64,000 nt of DNA from Pseudomonadota bacterium (GTDB lineage: Bacteria; Pseudomonadota; Gammaproteobacteria; Pseudomonadales; Oceanobacteraceae), in assembly GCA_030145845.1 (NCBI GenBank), contig JAIXHJ010000015.1, positions 47,996-111,995 on the forward strand. Direction: 5' to 3'. Positions 39,828 to 49,197 of this stretch are shown in pieces; position 1 is the stretch's first letter, and each line of letters opens with the position of its first letter. The notes beneath the pieces were generated by a model that was not told the DNA's origin, did no database searches, and saw only the letters and a program-made list of their open reading frames with translations. Both the position numbers and the translations under genes were made by a program.

Positions 39828-40910
39828 ATGAAAATACTCCGCTTGATTTCCGCCATGATGATTTCAGCCAGCTGTCTGGCCCAGGCCGACGAACTGCGCA
39901 TCTACAACTGGTATGAATATATTCCCACCGATGTGATTGCTGATTTCGAAAAAGAAACCGGTACCAAAGTCATTTACGATACCTACGACAGTCAGGAAGC
40001 CATGGAAGCCAAACTGCTGACCGGCAGTTCGGGTTATGACCTGGCCTTTTCCGGTGCCGTTGGCATTGGCCGTCTGATTCAGGCCGGCTCCATCATCAAA
40101 CTGGATAAAACGCAGTTAGCCAACCTCAGTCATATCGATCCGGCTTTTATGAAACTGGAACGCAGCGTCGGTGACAAAAACAATGACTATGCGGTGCCTT
40201 ACCTGTGGGGCACCAACATCATTGGTTACAACAAAGAAGCCGTTAAAGCCGCGACCGGCAAAGACAGCCTGAGCAGCTGGGATGATCTGCTGGCGGTCGA
40301 CAATATGAAAAAACTGAGTGACTGTGGTGTCACCTTCCTCGATTCGCCGTCGGAAATTATGCCAATTTTCCTGTCGTATCTGGGCCTGCCACCGGACAGC
40401 ACCAAAAAAGCCGATTACGACAAGGTTGAGGATTATCTGAAAACCATCCGTCCTTATATCCGCACCTTTAATTCGTCCAACTTTATGTCGGATCTGGCCA
40501 GCGGCGAAATCTGTGTGACCGTTGCCTGGTCGGGTGCTCTGGCAGTTTCCGGCCAGAATGCGAAAAAAGCCGGCAAGGATTTCACCATTGCCCTGTCACT
40601 GCCAGCGGAAGGTGCGCCGGTCTGGTTTGACAGCATGGTCATGCCGGTTGGTGCCCCTAATCCGGCAGCCGCCCTGAAATTTGTCGACTACCTGCTGCGT
40701 CCGGAGGTGATTGCCCGCTGTTCCAACGCAGCCATGTACGCCAATCCGAACTCAGCTGCCGACAGTCTGGTGGACGCCGCGCTGAGTTCTGACCCGGCGC
40801 TGTATCCGTCCGCGGAGATGAAAGAAAAACTCTATCCGCTGACCGCCCTGCCCATGAAAGCGGAAAAAATCCGCACCCGTTCCTGGTCGAACCTGAAAGT
40901 CGGCCGCTGA
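39828..40910 (+). CDS. Polyamine ABC transporter substrate-binding protein (PotD/PotF-like)
   Basis: A 360-aa periplasmic binding protein with a signal peptide (residues 1-20). Polyamine-binding family features include LRIYNWYEYIPTDVIADFEKETG, GSSGYDLAFSG, YAVPYLWGTNIIGYN and CVTVAWSGA. It would deliver putrescine or spermidine to an ABC permease, but no PotABC genes are nearby, so it acts with a transporter elsewhere or as a stand-alone receptor. An intrinsic terminator follows directly. Confidence 0.9.
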   Translation: MKILRLISAMMISASCLAQADELRIYNWYEYIPTDVIADFEKETGTKVIYDTYDSQEAMEAKLLTGSSGYDLAFSGAVGIGRLIQAGSIIKLDKTQLANLSHIDPAFMKLERSVGDKNNDYAVPYLWGTNIIGYNKEAVKAATGKDSLSSWDDLLAVDNMKKLSDCGVTFLDSPSEIMPIFLSYLGLPPDSTKKADYDKVEDYLKTIRPYIRTFNSSNFMSDLASGEICVTVAWSGALAVSGQNAKKAGKDFTIALSLPAEGAPVWFDSMVMPVGAPNPAAALKFVDYLLRPEVIARCSNAAMYANPNSAADSLVDAALSSDPALYPSAEMKEKLYPLTALPMKAEKIRTRSWSNLKVGR

Positions 40911-40933
40911 TCGCTCTCCTCCGTAAACGGCTT

Positions 40934-40960
40934 GCGGGAGCTCTGCTCCCGCTTTTTTTT
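40934..40960 (+). terminator. Rho-independent terminator
   Basis: GCGGGAGC / GCTCCCGC forms a perfect 8-bp stem with a 3-base loop, followed by eight T residues, 23 bases after the stop of the binding-protein gene. The T-run overlaps the end of the opposite-strand DUF4386 gene. Confidence 0.92.
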
Positions 40961-41666
40961 ATTCCGCCAGCGCCGGCCGGTAATGGCGGCATTGCCGGGA
41001 TAACAGCCACAGACAGAACGCCGATTCGCTCAGCAGCGGAATCAGATAAGCCGGCTGCATCTGCTCTGCCAGCCAAGGCAGCGTAAAGCGCAGCAGACTG
41101 CCGCTCAGGTACACAACCGCCGCCGCCAGCAGCGCATAACCCAGCCAGTCCGGCATGTTCTCCATACGCAGAATCAGCTGCGCCAGGCAGATATTCGACA
41201 AAGCAAAAAAGATCAGTCCGAAGTCATAACCAACGGCATGCAACTGCAACAGAAAGGCGGCCACTGCCTGTATCTGTGACGGCTGGAACACCCCGTTCAG
41301 AGCCGTGTTCTGCAGCACCAGCAAGGCGGTGAAATACAGCATTAAATTCACCGCCAGCAACACCGCCTGCAGCAACCGCAGCAGCGCCGCCATAAATGAC
41401 AGCCTCCGGCCGGCCGGCTGCAGTAACCGGTAAAGCAGCAGCGCCAGCATCACATCGGCACAGATCATCAGCAGGTCGAGCATAAAGCCGCTGCGGAAGC
41501 GCACCTGCTGCTGCAGAAGACTGGCCGCCGTCTGCGCATAATCCGCGCTGATCAATGGCCCGCGCACCGCCAGTTCGGCACTCATGCCACAGACAATAAT
41601 CAGCAGATATAACAGGCCGGCGTGAAAAGCACGGCGGCGGAAATTACTTGAGTTCAGCTCAGTCAT
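40959..41666 (-). CDS. DUF4386 multi-pass membrane protein
   Basis: A 235-aa protein starting at ATG 41666 (GGAGTG upstream). It has six likely TM helices (e.g. AFHAGLLYLLIIVCGMSAEL, FMLDLLMICADVMLALLLY, LIPLLSESAFCLWLL) with the family pattern VRGPLISADYAQTAASLL. DUF4386 proteins have no assigned function. It is divergent from an AraC-type regulator with an 80-base gap, so it may be that regulator's target. Confidence 0.8.
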   Translation of the reverse strand: MTELNSSNFRRRAFHAGLLYLLIIVCGMSAELAVRGPLISADYAQTAASLLQQQVRFRSGFMLDLLMICADVMLALLLYRLLQPAGRRLSFMAALLRLLQAVLLAVNLMLYFTALLVLQNTALNGVFQPSQIQAVAAFLLQLHAVGYDFGLIFFALSNICLAQLILRMENMPDWLGYALLAAAVVYLSGSLLRFTLPWLAEQMQPAYLIPLLSESAFCLWLLSRQCRHYRPALAE

Positions 41667-41748
41667 AAGAAACACTCCGGCAGACAAGGGTGTTACCTTA
41701 AAAACTTTGCCGCTGTCGTTTTTGATAATCTGTGCTGCTGATTTGCTT

Positions 41749-42642
41749 ATGGACCACCGTCGCCTGATACAGAACCTGATCGGTCATATTGAGAATCATC
41801 TGGATGATGAAGTCAGCATTACCCGGCTGGCGGCGGAAGCCGGCTTATCGCCGTGGCATTTTCAGCGCCTGTTCCGCAGCCTCACCGGCGATACCCTGGG
41901 TGGCTATGTCCGCGGCCGGCGGCTGACCCGGGCGGCACAGCTGCTGCTGAATTCAGAGGACGGGATTCTGGCCATTGCCCTGGCCTGTGGCTTTACCTCG
42001 CAGGCCGCACTGACCCGTTCCTTCCGTCAGGTGTTCGGCCTGACCCCCGGCGCCTTCCGCCGGCAACGGCCAGCGGTGCAGCTGCAGAAAAAACCGCTGC
42101 TGAGTGCTGAGCATCTGTATCACCGCTGGCATGAATTACACACCGAACCGCAGATTTTTATGCGCCCTGCGCTGCAGCTGATCGGCATACTGTCGGCCAT
42201 TCCCTCGCCCTTTATCAGTGCCGGCAGTTACTGCCACTTAATGGAAAGTGCGTGGCGTGAGCTGCTGGCACGGCAGCAGGAAATAGCGCCACGGCAGGAA
42301 GATACCTTTCTCGGTCTGAGCATCAGTCCGGGCGGGGATTTCAGTGAAGAACAGCTGCAGCATCTGGCCGCCGTACCAATACCCACCGCGCAGTCACTGC
42401 CTGCAGACGCCCTGCCGGCCGGCATGATGGCGCTGACCTTACCGGCACAGAAAGTCGCGGCCTTTCACGTCAGTGCGGTGAACCCGGATACGGTAAATAA
42501 AACCATCGATTATATTTACGGCAGCTGGCTGCCGAATTCTGCCGAGCAGCGTGGCCACGGCCACGACTATGAATGGTTTGAGCAGGTCGACAGTTTCCGC
42601 CGGCCACCGCAGCAGTCGCTGTATGTGATTCCGTTACGCTGA
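41749..42642 (+). CDS. AraC-family regulator with GyrI-like effector domain
   Basis: A 297-aa protein from ATG 41749. The N-terminal double HTH is of AraC/XylS type (VSITRLAAEAGLSPWHFQRLFRS ... IALACGFTSQAALTRSFRQVFGLTPGAFR). The C-terminal half (about 130-297) resembles the GyrI/BacR-like small-molecule binding domain (EPQIFMRPALQLIGI, VAAFHVSAVNPDTVNKTIDYIYGSWLPNS, YEWFEQVD). Such fusions (Rob/SoxS-type) control efflux or stress genes. The divergent DUF4386 gene is the nearest candidate. Confidence 0.9.
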   Translation: MDHRRLIQNLIGHIENHLDDEVSITRLAAEAGLSPWHFQRLFRSLTGDTLGGYVRGRRLTRAAQLLLNSEDGILAIALACGFTSQAALTRSFRQVFGLTPGAFRRQRPAVQLQKKPLLSAEHLYHRWHELHTEPQIFMRPALQLIGILSAIPSPFISAGSYCHLMESAWRELLARQQEIAPRQEDTFLGLSISPGGDFSEEQLQHLAAVPIPTAQSLPADALPAGMMALTLPAQKVAAFHVSAVNPDTVNKTIDYIYGSWLPNSAEQRGHGHDYEWFEQVDSFRRPPQQSLYVIPLR

Positions 42643-43062
42643 GCCGGCCAGCGCCGGCTCCGACGGACTGACAAAGACCTTCAGCTCCATATCCAGCACG
42701 TCAAAGCCCAGCTCACCGGCCGCCTGCTTCAGCGATGCCAGCAGGGCTTCATTTTCCAGTGCAACGATGTCCCCGTCGCGGGTGTTGACCAGATGAATCA
42801 GCGGAGCAGCACCACTGACCCGTTCATAACAGGCCTTGGCTTTATCAAACTGGTGGCGTCGTACCAGCCCGGCCTGCTCCAGATCGGCCAGCACGCGGTA
42901 CACAGATGCCAGTCCCAGCCGGTGCTGCTGCCGGCTCAGCCACAGATAAACCTCATCGGCGGTCAGGTAACGCTGCTCCGCCAGCTGCAGTGCATCCAGC
43001 ACCAGCAGCCGCGGACGGGTTGGTTTCACGCCGGCCTGACGCAGGTATTGTTCAGTACTCAT
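42634..43062 (-). CDS. Fur-family transcriptional regulator
   Basis: A 142-aa regulator from ATG 43062 (GGAGGAAG upstream). The N-terminal winged helix is VKPTRPRLLVLDALQLAEQRYLTADEVY and LGLASVYRVLADLEQAGLVRRHQF. The C-terminal dimerisation domain is short. I see no CxxC zinc-site pairs, and the usual HHDH metal ligands are largely missing, so its effector may differ from iron. The stop overlaps the end of the convergent AraC gene. It follows the PadR gene by 22 bases, likely one transcript. Confidence 0.85.
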   Translation of the reverse strand: MSTEQYLRQAGVKPTRPRLLVLDALQLAEQRYLTADEVYLWLSRQQHRLGLASVYRVLADLEQAGLVRRHQFDKAKACYERVSGAAPLIHLVNTRDGDIVALENEALLASLKQAAGELGFDVLDMELKVFVSPSEPALAGSA

Positions 43063-43084
43063 GGCTTCCTCCGGCTGCGGCCGT

Positions 43085-43639
43085 TCAGACTTTTTCGATC
43101 TCCAGGGCAGCGGCATCAATGATCGCCGCCATACGTTCCAGCCGCTGTGGCTCCGGCTCGCCGTCTTCCAGCTGCAGCCGCAGTGCGGTTTTCAGATTTT
43201 CCATCGCCCGGCGGATGGCCGGTATGCGCCGGCCACGACCGTGTGCCTGCACCTGCTGCAGGCGCGCATGCGCCCCGGCCAGCGCCGGCTGCTGCTGCTG
43301 CAGGTGATCTTCGCCCGCCGCGGTGATGCGGTAAGATTTGCGCCCGCCGTCCGCGGCCGACGCCACCAGCCCCATATCTTCCAGCAGACTCAGGGTCGGA
43401 TAAATCGTGCCCGGACTGGGGCTGTAATCACCGCCCACCAGCTCTTCAATGGAGCGGATTACCTCATAACCATGACTGGGCTGCTGACGGATGATTTCCA
43501 GCAGCAACAGCTTCAGGTCACCGGCTTTGAACAACCGCCGCCGGCGCTGACCACGGCCACGCCCTTCATCCATGTCATCCAGTGGATCGTGATGGCCCCG
43601 CTGTCCGCGGCCCCGTCCTTTCATAGCGTGCATAATCAT
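43085..43639 (-). CDS. PadR-family transcriptional regulator
   Basis: A 184-aa protein from ATG 43639. An Arg/Gly/His-rich N-terminal tail (MKGRGRGQRGHHD) precedes the PadR winged helix (LLLEIIRQQPSHGYEVIRSIEEL, YSPSPGTIYPTLSLLEDMGLV). Gln/His-rich helices make up the C-terminal dimerisation part. Paired palindromes just upstream are likely its own operator. It is co-oriented with the Fur-type gene. The tail resembles those of metal- or redox-linked PadR proteins, but the signal is unknown. Confidence 0.88.
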   Translation of the reverse strand: MIMHAMKGRGRGQRGHHDPLDDMDEGRGRGQRRRRLFKAGDLKLLLLEIIRQQPSHGYEVIRSIEELVGGDYSPSPGTIYPTLSLLEDMGLVASAADGGRKSYRITAAGEDHLQQQQPALAGAHARLQQVQAHGRGRRIPAIRRAMENLKTALRLQLEDGEPEPQRLERMAAIIDAAALEIEKV

Positions 43640-43663
43640 TATCTCTGTTGTTACGATGCATTT

Positions 43664-43687
43664 AAGATATATCTTAAGATATCTTAA
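43664..43687. promoter_or_regulatory. Tandem palindromes, likely PadR operator
   Basis: AAGATATATCTT (43664-43675) and TTAAGATATCTTAA (43674-43687) are perfect overlapping palindromes 25 bases upstream of the padR-type start. PadR repressors bind such AT-rich dyads and regulate themselves. Confidence 0.65.
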
Positions 43688-43900
43688 TTCAACAGAAAGA
43701 TGATTTTTTGTACAACCGGAATGCATGACAGCCACCAGGCGCAGGGCGGGAAATGTTCGATTCTTTCGAATCTATCTATCAGGAATTCCCCATAGTTATT
43801 TCAACCAGCCCGAATATTATGGAGACATCCGATGTGATGCAGGCGCTGCAGCCTGCAGATCTGATTAACCCTTACGCCCTGAAACAGGAAAGGAGATGTT

Positions 43901-44482
43901 ATGAAAGTATTCCGTTTTGCCACCGCAGGTGCCGCCGTGCTCGCCACCATGATCAGCTCCGGCGCCCTGGCCCAGGACTACAGCATTGATCCCACTCACA
44001 CCAGTGTGATTGCCACCTGGAACCACTTTGGTTTTTCCAACCCGACCGCCTCATTCTCTGAGGTCAGCGGCGCGATTTCCTTTGACGACAAAGCACCGGC
44101 CAAAGCCGCTGTTAATGTCACCATTCCGGTGAAATCTGTCGATACCAAAGTACCGGCACTGACGGAAGAATTCCTCAATCAGGCCGATTATTTCGACGTT
44201 GCCAATTACCCGACAGCGACCTTCAAAAGCACCAAAGTAACCCCGAAAGGCGGTAATAAATTTGATGTTGCCGGCGACCTGACCATTAAAGGTGTGACCA
44301 AGCCGGTGGTGTTCAGTGCCACGCTGAACAAACAGGGTGAGCACCCGATGACGAAAAAACCGGCGATTGGTTTTGACGCCTCGACTGTGATCAAACGTAC
44401 CGAATTCAATATGGGTAAATACGCGCCGTATGTCAGCGATGAAGTGACCCTGACCATTACCACGGAAGCTCAGGGAGAGTAA
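43901..44482 (+). CDS. YceI-family periplasmic lipid-binding protein
   Basis: A 193-aa protein with a signal peptide (ending near ALA) and a lipocalin-like YceI core: YSIDPTHTSVIATWNHFGFSNPTASF, LTEEFLNQADYFDVANYPTATFKST, GDLTIKGVTKPVVF. YceI proteins bind isoprenoid-type lipids in the periplasm. The precise role is unclear. AAAGGAG precedes ATG 43901. It is monocistronic, with an intrinsic terminator after it. Confidence 0.93.
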   Translation: MKVFRFATAGAAVLATMISSGALAQDYSIDPTHTSVIATWNHFGFSNPTASFSEVSGAISFDDKAPAKAAVNVTIPVKSVDTKVPALTEEFLNQADYFDVANYPTATFKSTKVTPKGGNKFDVAGDLTIKGVTKPVVFSATLNKQGEHPMTKKPAIGFDASTVIKRTEFNMGKYAPYVSDEVTLTITTEAQGE

Positions 44483-44515
44483 TTCCGTTCTGCCACAGCG
44501 CCCCCTCTCTCCTCC

Positions 44516-44541
44516 GCCCGGCTCAGCGCCGGGCTTTTTTT
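44516..44541 (+). terminator. Rho-independent terminator after yceI-type gene
   Basis: GCCCGGC / GCCGGGC stem of 7 bp with a 5-base loop and seven T residues. It overlaps the 3' end of the convergent TetR gene. Confidence 0.9.
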
Positions 44542-45169
44542 ATTCTTTGTCCGCCGTCAACACTTCACGCAGCAGGGCAATATGTTCAGCACGGTAAGCC
44601 GCCACTGCCGCCGCCGATGTTTCCCCCCCCACCAGGCGGTTGAACATATAGCCCAGTGCCGGCGTAACAATCAGGCCGACCGAGCGGCTGAAAGCGGATG
44701 CCTTCAGGTTCCCCTGTTCAATGCCCCGGTCCACCACCTGCTGCAGTTTCTCGACAAAGGGCTGGCTGTAGGCTCCTAACCGGTCAGCCGGATGCGCAGA
44801 TGAACGCGCGGCCTCCACCATAATGATGCGCAGCAGACGGATTTCGTCGTCATCCGCAAACACTGCATACACCGGCGCCACGAAGGTTTCACAGATCAGA
44901 TCCACGGTAATCTGTGTTGCCTCATCCGGCATCTCAATCGGCGGCCGCTGCTCCACGCGGTAGCGGACCATGCTGGAAAAAATCTCTTCCTTGCTGCTGA
45001 AGTGGTTATAGACCCCGCCTTTGGACAGCCCCGCAGCGCTGGCAATGTCATCAATGCGGGTGGCAACAAACCCTTTCTCAGCAAAGACATGAAAGGCCGC
45101 ATCCAGAATCTGCTGAACGCGTACCTGCGGCGGTAAGCGGTGCCGTTCTGCCGTTGTTTTATCACTCAT
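44540..45169 (-). CDS. TetR-family regulator of exporter operon
   Basis: A 209-aa protein with HTH DAAFHVFAEKGFVATRIDDIASAAGLSKGGVYNHFSSKEEIF and a C-terminal TetR domain. It is divergent from the HlyD-ABC exporter operon. The intervening region holds a promoter overlapped by a dyad, so it probably represses that operon and is released by an exported compound. Confidence 0.9.
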   Translation of the reverse strand: MSDKTTAERHRLPPQVRVQQILDAAFHVFAEKGFVATRIDDIASAAGLSKGGVYNHFSSKEEIFSSMVRYRVEQRPPIEMPDEATQITVDLICETFVAPVYAVFADDDEIRLLRIIMVEAARSSAHPADRLGAYSQPFVEKLQQVVDRGIEQGNLKASAFSRSVGLIVTPALGYMFNRLVGGETSAAAVAAYRAEHIALLREVLTADKE

Positions 45170-45259
45170 ATTTCACCTGTCCGCGGCAGAAGCTGTTTTT
45201 CTGCAACACAGAGTTACCATAATGACTGCCGTTAACGCATGCAGATCAACAAAAGCCCG

Positions 45260-45313
45260 TTGCCAGAGGAGGCGTCAGGCCCCTACTATAGCTACCGACT
45301 GATTGGTCGCTAA
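45260..45313 (+). promoter_or_regulatory. Exporter promoter with overlapping dyad
   Basis: TTGCCA (45260-45265) and TACTAT (45284-45289), spaced 18 bp, form a good promoter candidate facing the hlyD-type gene. CGAC-TGATTG-GTCG (about 45296-45309) sits at the expected transcription start and is a plausible TetR site. Confidence 0.5.
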
Positions 45314-45380
45314 ATATACACAGATAGCGACAGCACGGATAAACCGTCCATTAACCAGCAGACAGCGCCAGGAATCCGCG

Positions 45381-46457
45381 ATGAAATCTTCTCCCAAGAA
45401 CCGGCTTATTCCACTGATCATTGTTGCCGCCATCGTCCTTGGTGGCTGGCAGGCCTGGAAATCCTGGAAGAACGCCGGTCCCGGTGATGCTTTCGTCAGC
45501 GGTAACGGACGGCTGGAAGCCACTGAAGTGGATGTCGCCACCAAGCTGGGCGGCCGTCTGGAAGAGCTGCTGGTGAAAGAAGGTGACTTTGTCGTTGCCG
45601 GCCAGAAACTGGCGCGCATGCAGACCGATTCACTGCTTGCCCAGCGCAATCAGGCCGTCGCCCAGGAAGCCCAGACCCGCGCCGCCGTGGCCAGTGCCAG
45701 ATCCCAGGTGGCCATGCGTGAAAGCGACCTGGCCGCGCTGCAGGCCAGCCTGATTCAGGCCGAAACCCAGCTCGATAATGCTCAGCGCCGTTATAAACGT
45801 TCACAGAAACTGGCTGCGGAAGGGTCGCTTTCCGATCAGGTGCTGGACGATGACCGCGCGGCAGTGCGCACTGCCGAAGCGGCCGTGAATGCCGCCAAAG
45901 CCCAGGTAGCGGCCGGCCGCGCCGCGATTGAGGCCGCCAAAGCCCAGGTGATCGGTGCCGAGTCCAACGTCAACGCCGCTCAGGCCGCCATTGCCAATAT
46001 TGATTCCAACCTCGCAGACAGCATTCTCACCGCGCCGCGTGACGGCCGCGTACAGTTTCTGGTGGCCCAGCCCGGTGAGGTTCTGGGTGCCGGCGGCAAG
46101 GTCATCAATATGGTCGACCTGTCGGACGTGTATATGACCTTCTTCCTGCCGGAAACCGTCGCCGGCCGCATCGCCCTTGGTCAGGATGTGCACCTGGTGC
46201 TGGATGTGGCTCCGGACTACGTTATTCCGGCCAAGGTTTCCTTTGTTGCCTCCACTGCGCAGTTCACCCCGAAAACCGTGGAAACGGCCAGTGAACGGCA
46301 GAAGCTGATGTTCCGTGTGCGCGCCCGCATTGCCCCGCAGCTGCTGCAGAAGTACATCAGTCAGGTGAAAACCGGTCTGCCCGGAGAAGCCTGGCTGAAA
46401 ATCGATGACCAGGTCAGCTGGCCACAGAACCTGACCGTTAACATCGCGGCAGAATAA
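45381..46457 (+). CDS. HlyD-family membrane fusion protein
   Basis: A 358-aa adaptor from ATG 45381. It has one N-terminal TM (PLIIVAAIVLGGWQAWKSW), split lipoyl halves (GNGRLEATEVDVATKLGGRLEEL ... SILTAPRDGRVQFLVAQPGEV) and a long Ala/Gln-rich coiled coil between them (residues about 95-215). This is the YhiI/YbhG type that pairs with ABC-2 exporters. It is followed after 3 bases by the ABC transporter gene, and together they would form a periplasm-spanning drug or toxin exporter. Confidence 0.9.
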   Translation: MKSSPKNRLIPLIIVAAIVLGGWQAWKSWKNAGPGDAFVSGNGRLEATEVDVATKLGGRLEELLVKEGDFVVAGQKLARMQTDSLLAQRNQAVAQEAQTRAAVASARSQVAMRESDLAALQASLIQAETQLDNAQRRYKRSQKLAAEGSLSDQVLDDDRAAVRTAEAAVNAAKAQVAAGRAAIEAAKAQVIGAESNVNAAQAAIANIDSNLADSILTAPRDGRVQFLVAQPGEVLGAGGKVINMVDLSDVYMTFFLPETVAGRIALGQDVHLVLDVAPDYVIPAKVSFVASTAQFTPKTVETASERQKLMFRVRARIAPQLLQKYISQVKTGLPGEAWLKIDDQVSWPQNLTVNIAAE

Positions 46458-46460
46458 GCC

Positions 46461-49196
46461 ATGGACAGCGTTGCCCGCCTGCAACAGGTTTCCCTGCAGT
46501 ACGGTAAAACCTGCGCTCTTGATAGCGTGTCGCTGGATATTCCGGCCGGCTGCATGGTCGGTCTGCTGGGGCCGGACGGCGTTGGTAAATCCAGCCTGCT
46601 GGCGCTGCTGTCCGGTGCCCGCATGGTGCAGGATGGCACCGTCGAAGTGCTTGGCGGCGATATGGCCAGCCGCCATCACCGTAACCGTGTCTGCCCCAAT
46701 ATTGCCTATATGCCGCAGGGGCTGGGCAAGAACCTGTACCCGTCGCTGTCGGTGGAAGAAAACCTGCAGTTTTTTGCCCGCCTGTTCGGCCACAGCCGCG
46801 GTGAACGGCGCCGCCGTATTGATCATCTGACCCGCAGCACCGGTCTGTATCCGTTTCTGTCACGCCCGGCGGGTAAATTATCCGGCGGCATGAAACAGAA
46901 ACTCGGCCTCTGCTGTGCCCTGATCCACGACCCCGATCTGCTGATTCTCGACGAGCCGACCACTGGCGTGGACCCACTGGCGCGGGCACAGTTCTGGGAT
47001 CTGATCCGCGATATCCGCCGCTCCCGCCCCGGCATGAGTGTGGTGGTGGCCACCGCCTATATGGACGAAGCCCAGGGCTTTGACTGGCTGGTGGTAATGG
47101 ATGACGGCCACGTACTGGATACCGGTACGCCGGCAGAATTGCTTAACCGCACCCACAGCGATTCGCTGGAAGCGGCATTTATTGCCTTACTGCCGGACGA
47201 TAAAAAAGAAGGCTATGCGCCGGTGGAAATTCCGCCGCTGCCGGAAGACGGTCATGACATTGCCATTGAAGCGAAAGATCTGACCATGCGCTTCGGCGAT
47301 TTTACCGCCGTCGATCATGTCAGCTTCCGTATCCGCCGTGGTGAAATTTTCGGTTTTCTCGGTTCCAACGGCTGTGGCAAATCCACCACCATGAAAATGC
47401 TCACCGGCTTACTGCCGGCGAGTGAAGGTGAAGCCTGGCTGTTCGGCAATGAAGTCGATCCGCACGACCTCGCCACCCGCCGCCGGGTAGGGTATATGTC
47501 GCAGTCATTTTCTCTCTATGGTGAGCTGACGGTCGAGCAGAACCTGGTGCTGCATGCGCGCCTGTTTCACGTCCCCGAAGACGACGTGGCACAGCGGGTG
47601 GAAGAAATGATCAGCCGTTTTGATCTGCAGGACGTCCGCGGATTCCTGCCGGAAAAACTGCCGATGGGTATCCGTCAGCGGCTGTCACTGGCCGTGGCCA
47701 TGGTGCACAAACCCGAACTGCTGATTCTGGATGAACCGACATCCGGCGTTGACCCGGTGGCGCGGGATAATTTCTGGCGCTTATTAATTGAATTGTCGCG
47801 CCGCGATCAGGTGACCATTTTTATTTCCACCCACTTTATGAACGAAGCCCTGCGTTGCGACCGCATGTCGATGATGCACGCCGGCGTGGTACTCGACAGC
47901 GATCAGCCGCAGAACCTGATTGCCAAACGCAATGCCGCCACCCTGGAAGAAGCCTTTATCAGTTATCTGATTGAAGCCACGGCTGACAGCAGTGACGCCA
48001 CGGTCAGCGAGGAAAATATCAGTGACCCCGACAGCGAAACGCCAGCGTCACAGAAGCAACGGCCGCCGCGTTTTTCCCTGCAGCGCCTGTGGAGTTATTT
48101 ATGGCGTGAAACCCTGGAGCTGCAGCGTGACCCGGTGCGCGCCACCCTGGCGCTGATCGGTTCGCTGATTCTGATGCTGGTCATCGGCTACGGCATGACC
48201 ATGGATGTCGATGACCTGCCCTATGCCGTACTGGATTATGATCAGAGCACCATCAGTCAGAATTACAGTCTCAATCTGTCCGGTTCCCAATATTTTATTG
48301 AACGCGACCCGATTCACGATTACGCCGATCTCGACCGCCGCATGCGTTCCGGCGAACTCGCTCTGGCGATTGAAATTCCGCCGGGTTTCGGCCGCAGTGT
48401 GTTGCGTGGCGATAACGTTGATATCGGTGTCTGGGTCGACGGTGCCATGCCGTCACGGGCGGAAACCGTCAAAGGTTATATCAGCGGTATGCATACCCTG
48501 TGGCTGCAGCAGCGGGCAACGGAAAGCGGTTACAGCGGTATGCTCAGCAGCGCTGTCGATGTCGAAACCCGCTACCGTTATAACCCGGATGTGAAAAGTC
48601 TGCCGGCTATGGTACCGGCGGTGATTCCGCTTCTGCTGCTGATGATGCCGGCCATGCTGACGGCACTGGCCGTGGTGCGGGAAAAAGAACTCGGCTCGAT
48701 TATTAATCTGTACGTAACGCCGGTCACCCGAACCGAATTTATTCTCGGCAAACAGCTGCCCTATGTCGGTTTCGCCATGATTAACTTTTTCCTGATGAGT
48801 CTGATGGCCGTAACCCTGTTTGATGTACCAGTGACCGGCAGTTACCCGGCGCTGACGTTCGCCGCGCTGATTTACAGTTTTGCCACCACCGGGCTGGGTC
48901 TGCTGGTTTCCGCCCTGACCAGAAGCCAGATTGCCGCCATTTTCTTTGCCATGGTCGGTACCCTGATTCCGGCAGTGCAGTTTTCCGGTCTGACCGATCC
49001 GGTCAGTTCACTGGAAGGTGGTGCCCGCACCATCGGCGAAATTTACCCGGCCACGCATATGGTCACGATTGCCCGTGGCATTTTCAGCAAGGCGCTTAAT
49101 CTGCAGGATCTTGCCGGTTCCTTCTGGCCGATGGCCGCATCCGTGCCGGTGATCATTGGTATCGCCATTGCTCTGCTGAAAAAACAGGAGCACTGA
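46461..49196 (+). CDS. ABC transporter, two ATPase domains fused to ABC-2 permease (RbbA-like)
   Basis: A 911-aa fusion. NBD1 has Walker [10 protein letters not shown] (about residue 37), signature LSGGMKQK and Walker [16 protein letters not shown]2 has Walker [10 protein letters not shown] (about 300), a degenerate signature PMGIRQRLS and [12 protein letters not shown]. The C-terminal ABC-2 permease starts near residue 535, with a large periplasmic loop and six TM helices to residue 909. The layout matches RbbA/YhiH. It lies between the HlyD gene and a second permease, giving a complete exporter. In NBD1, Asp replaces the second Pro of the common GPNG(A/S)GKS form. Confidence 0.9.
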   Translation: MDSVARLQQVSLQYGKTCALDSVSLDIPAGCMVGLLGPDGVGKSSLLALLSGARMVQDGTVEVLGGDMASRHHRNRVCPNIAYMPQGLGKNLYPSLSVEENLQFFARLFGHSRGERRRRIDHLTRSTGLYPFLSRPAGKLSGGMKQKLGLCCALIHDPDLLILDEPTTGVDPLARAQFWDLIRDIRRSRPGMSVVVATAYMDEAQGFDWLVVMDDGHVLDTGTPAELLNRTHSDSLEAAFIALLPDDKKEGYAPVEIPPLPEDGHDIAIEAKDLTMRFGDFTAVDHVSFRIRRGEIFGFLGSNGCGKSTTMKMLTGLLPASEGEAWLFGNEVDPHDLATRRRVGYMSQSFSLYGELTVEQNLVLHARLFHVPEDDVAQRVEEMISRFDLQDVRGFLPEKLPMGIRQRLSLAVAMVHKPELLILDEPTSGVDPVARDNFWRLLIELSRRDQVTIFISTHFMNEALRCDRMSMMHAGVVLDSDQPQNLIAKRNAATLEEAFISYLIEATADSSDATVSEENISDPDSETPASQKQRPPRFSLQRLWSYLWRETLELQRDPVRATLALIGSLILMLVIGYGMTMDVDDLPYAVLDYDQSTISQNYSLNLSGSQYFIERDPIHDYADLDRRMRSGELALAIEIPPGFGRSVLRGDNVDIGVWVDGAMPSRAETVKGYISGMHTLWLQQRATESGYSGMLSSAVDVETRYRYNPDVKSLPAMVPAVIPLLLLMMPAMLTALAVVREKELGSIINLYVTPVTRTEFILGKQLPYVGFAMINFFLMSLMAVTLFDVPVTGSYPALTFAALIYSFATTGLGLLVSALTRSQIAAIFFAMVGTLIPAVQFSGLTDPVSSLEGGARTIGEIYPATHMVTIARGIFSKALNLQDLAGSFWPMAASVPVIIGIAIALLKKQEH

Positions 49197-49197
49197 T

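Noticed and set aside
43753..43989. 78-codon frame upstream of the yceI-type gene
   Set aside because: It runs over the Shine-Dalgarno and signal peptide of the YceI gene in another frame and has no protein-like character.
45801..46826. Long minus-strand frame of 341 codons opposite the HlyD and ABC genes
   Set aside because: It is a shadow of two well-supported genes, Gln/His-rich and with no recognisable domain.
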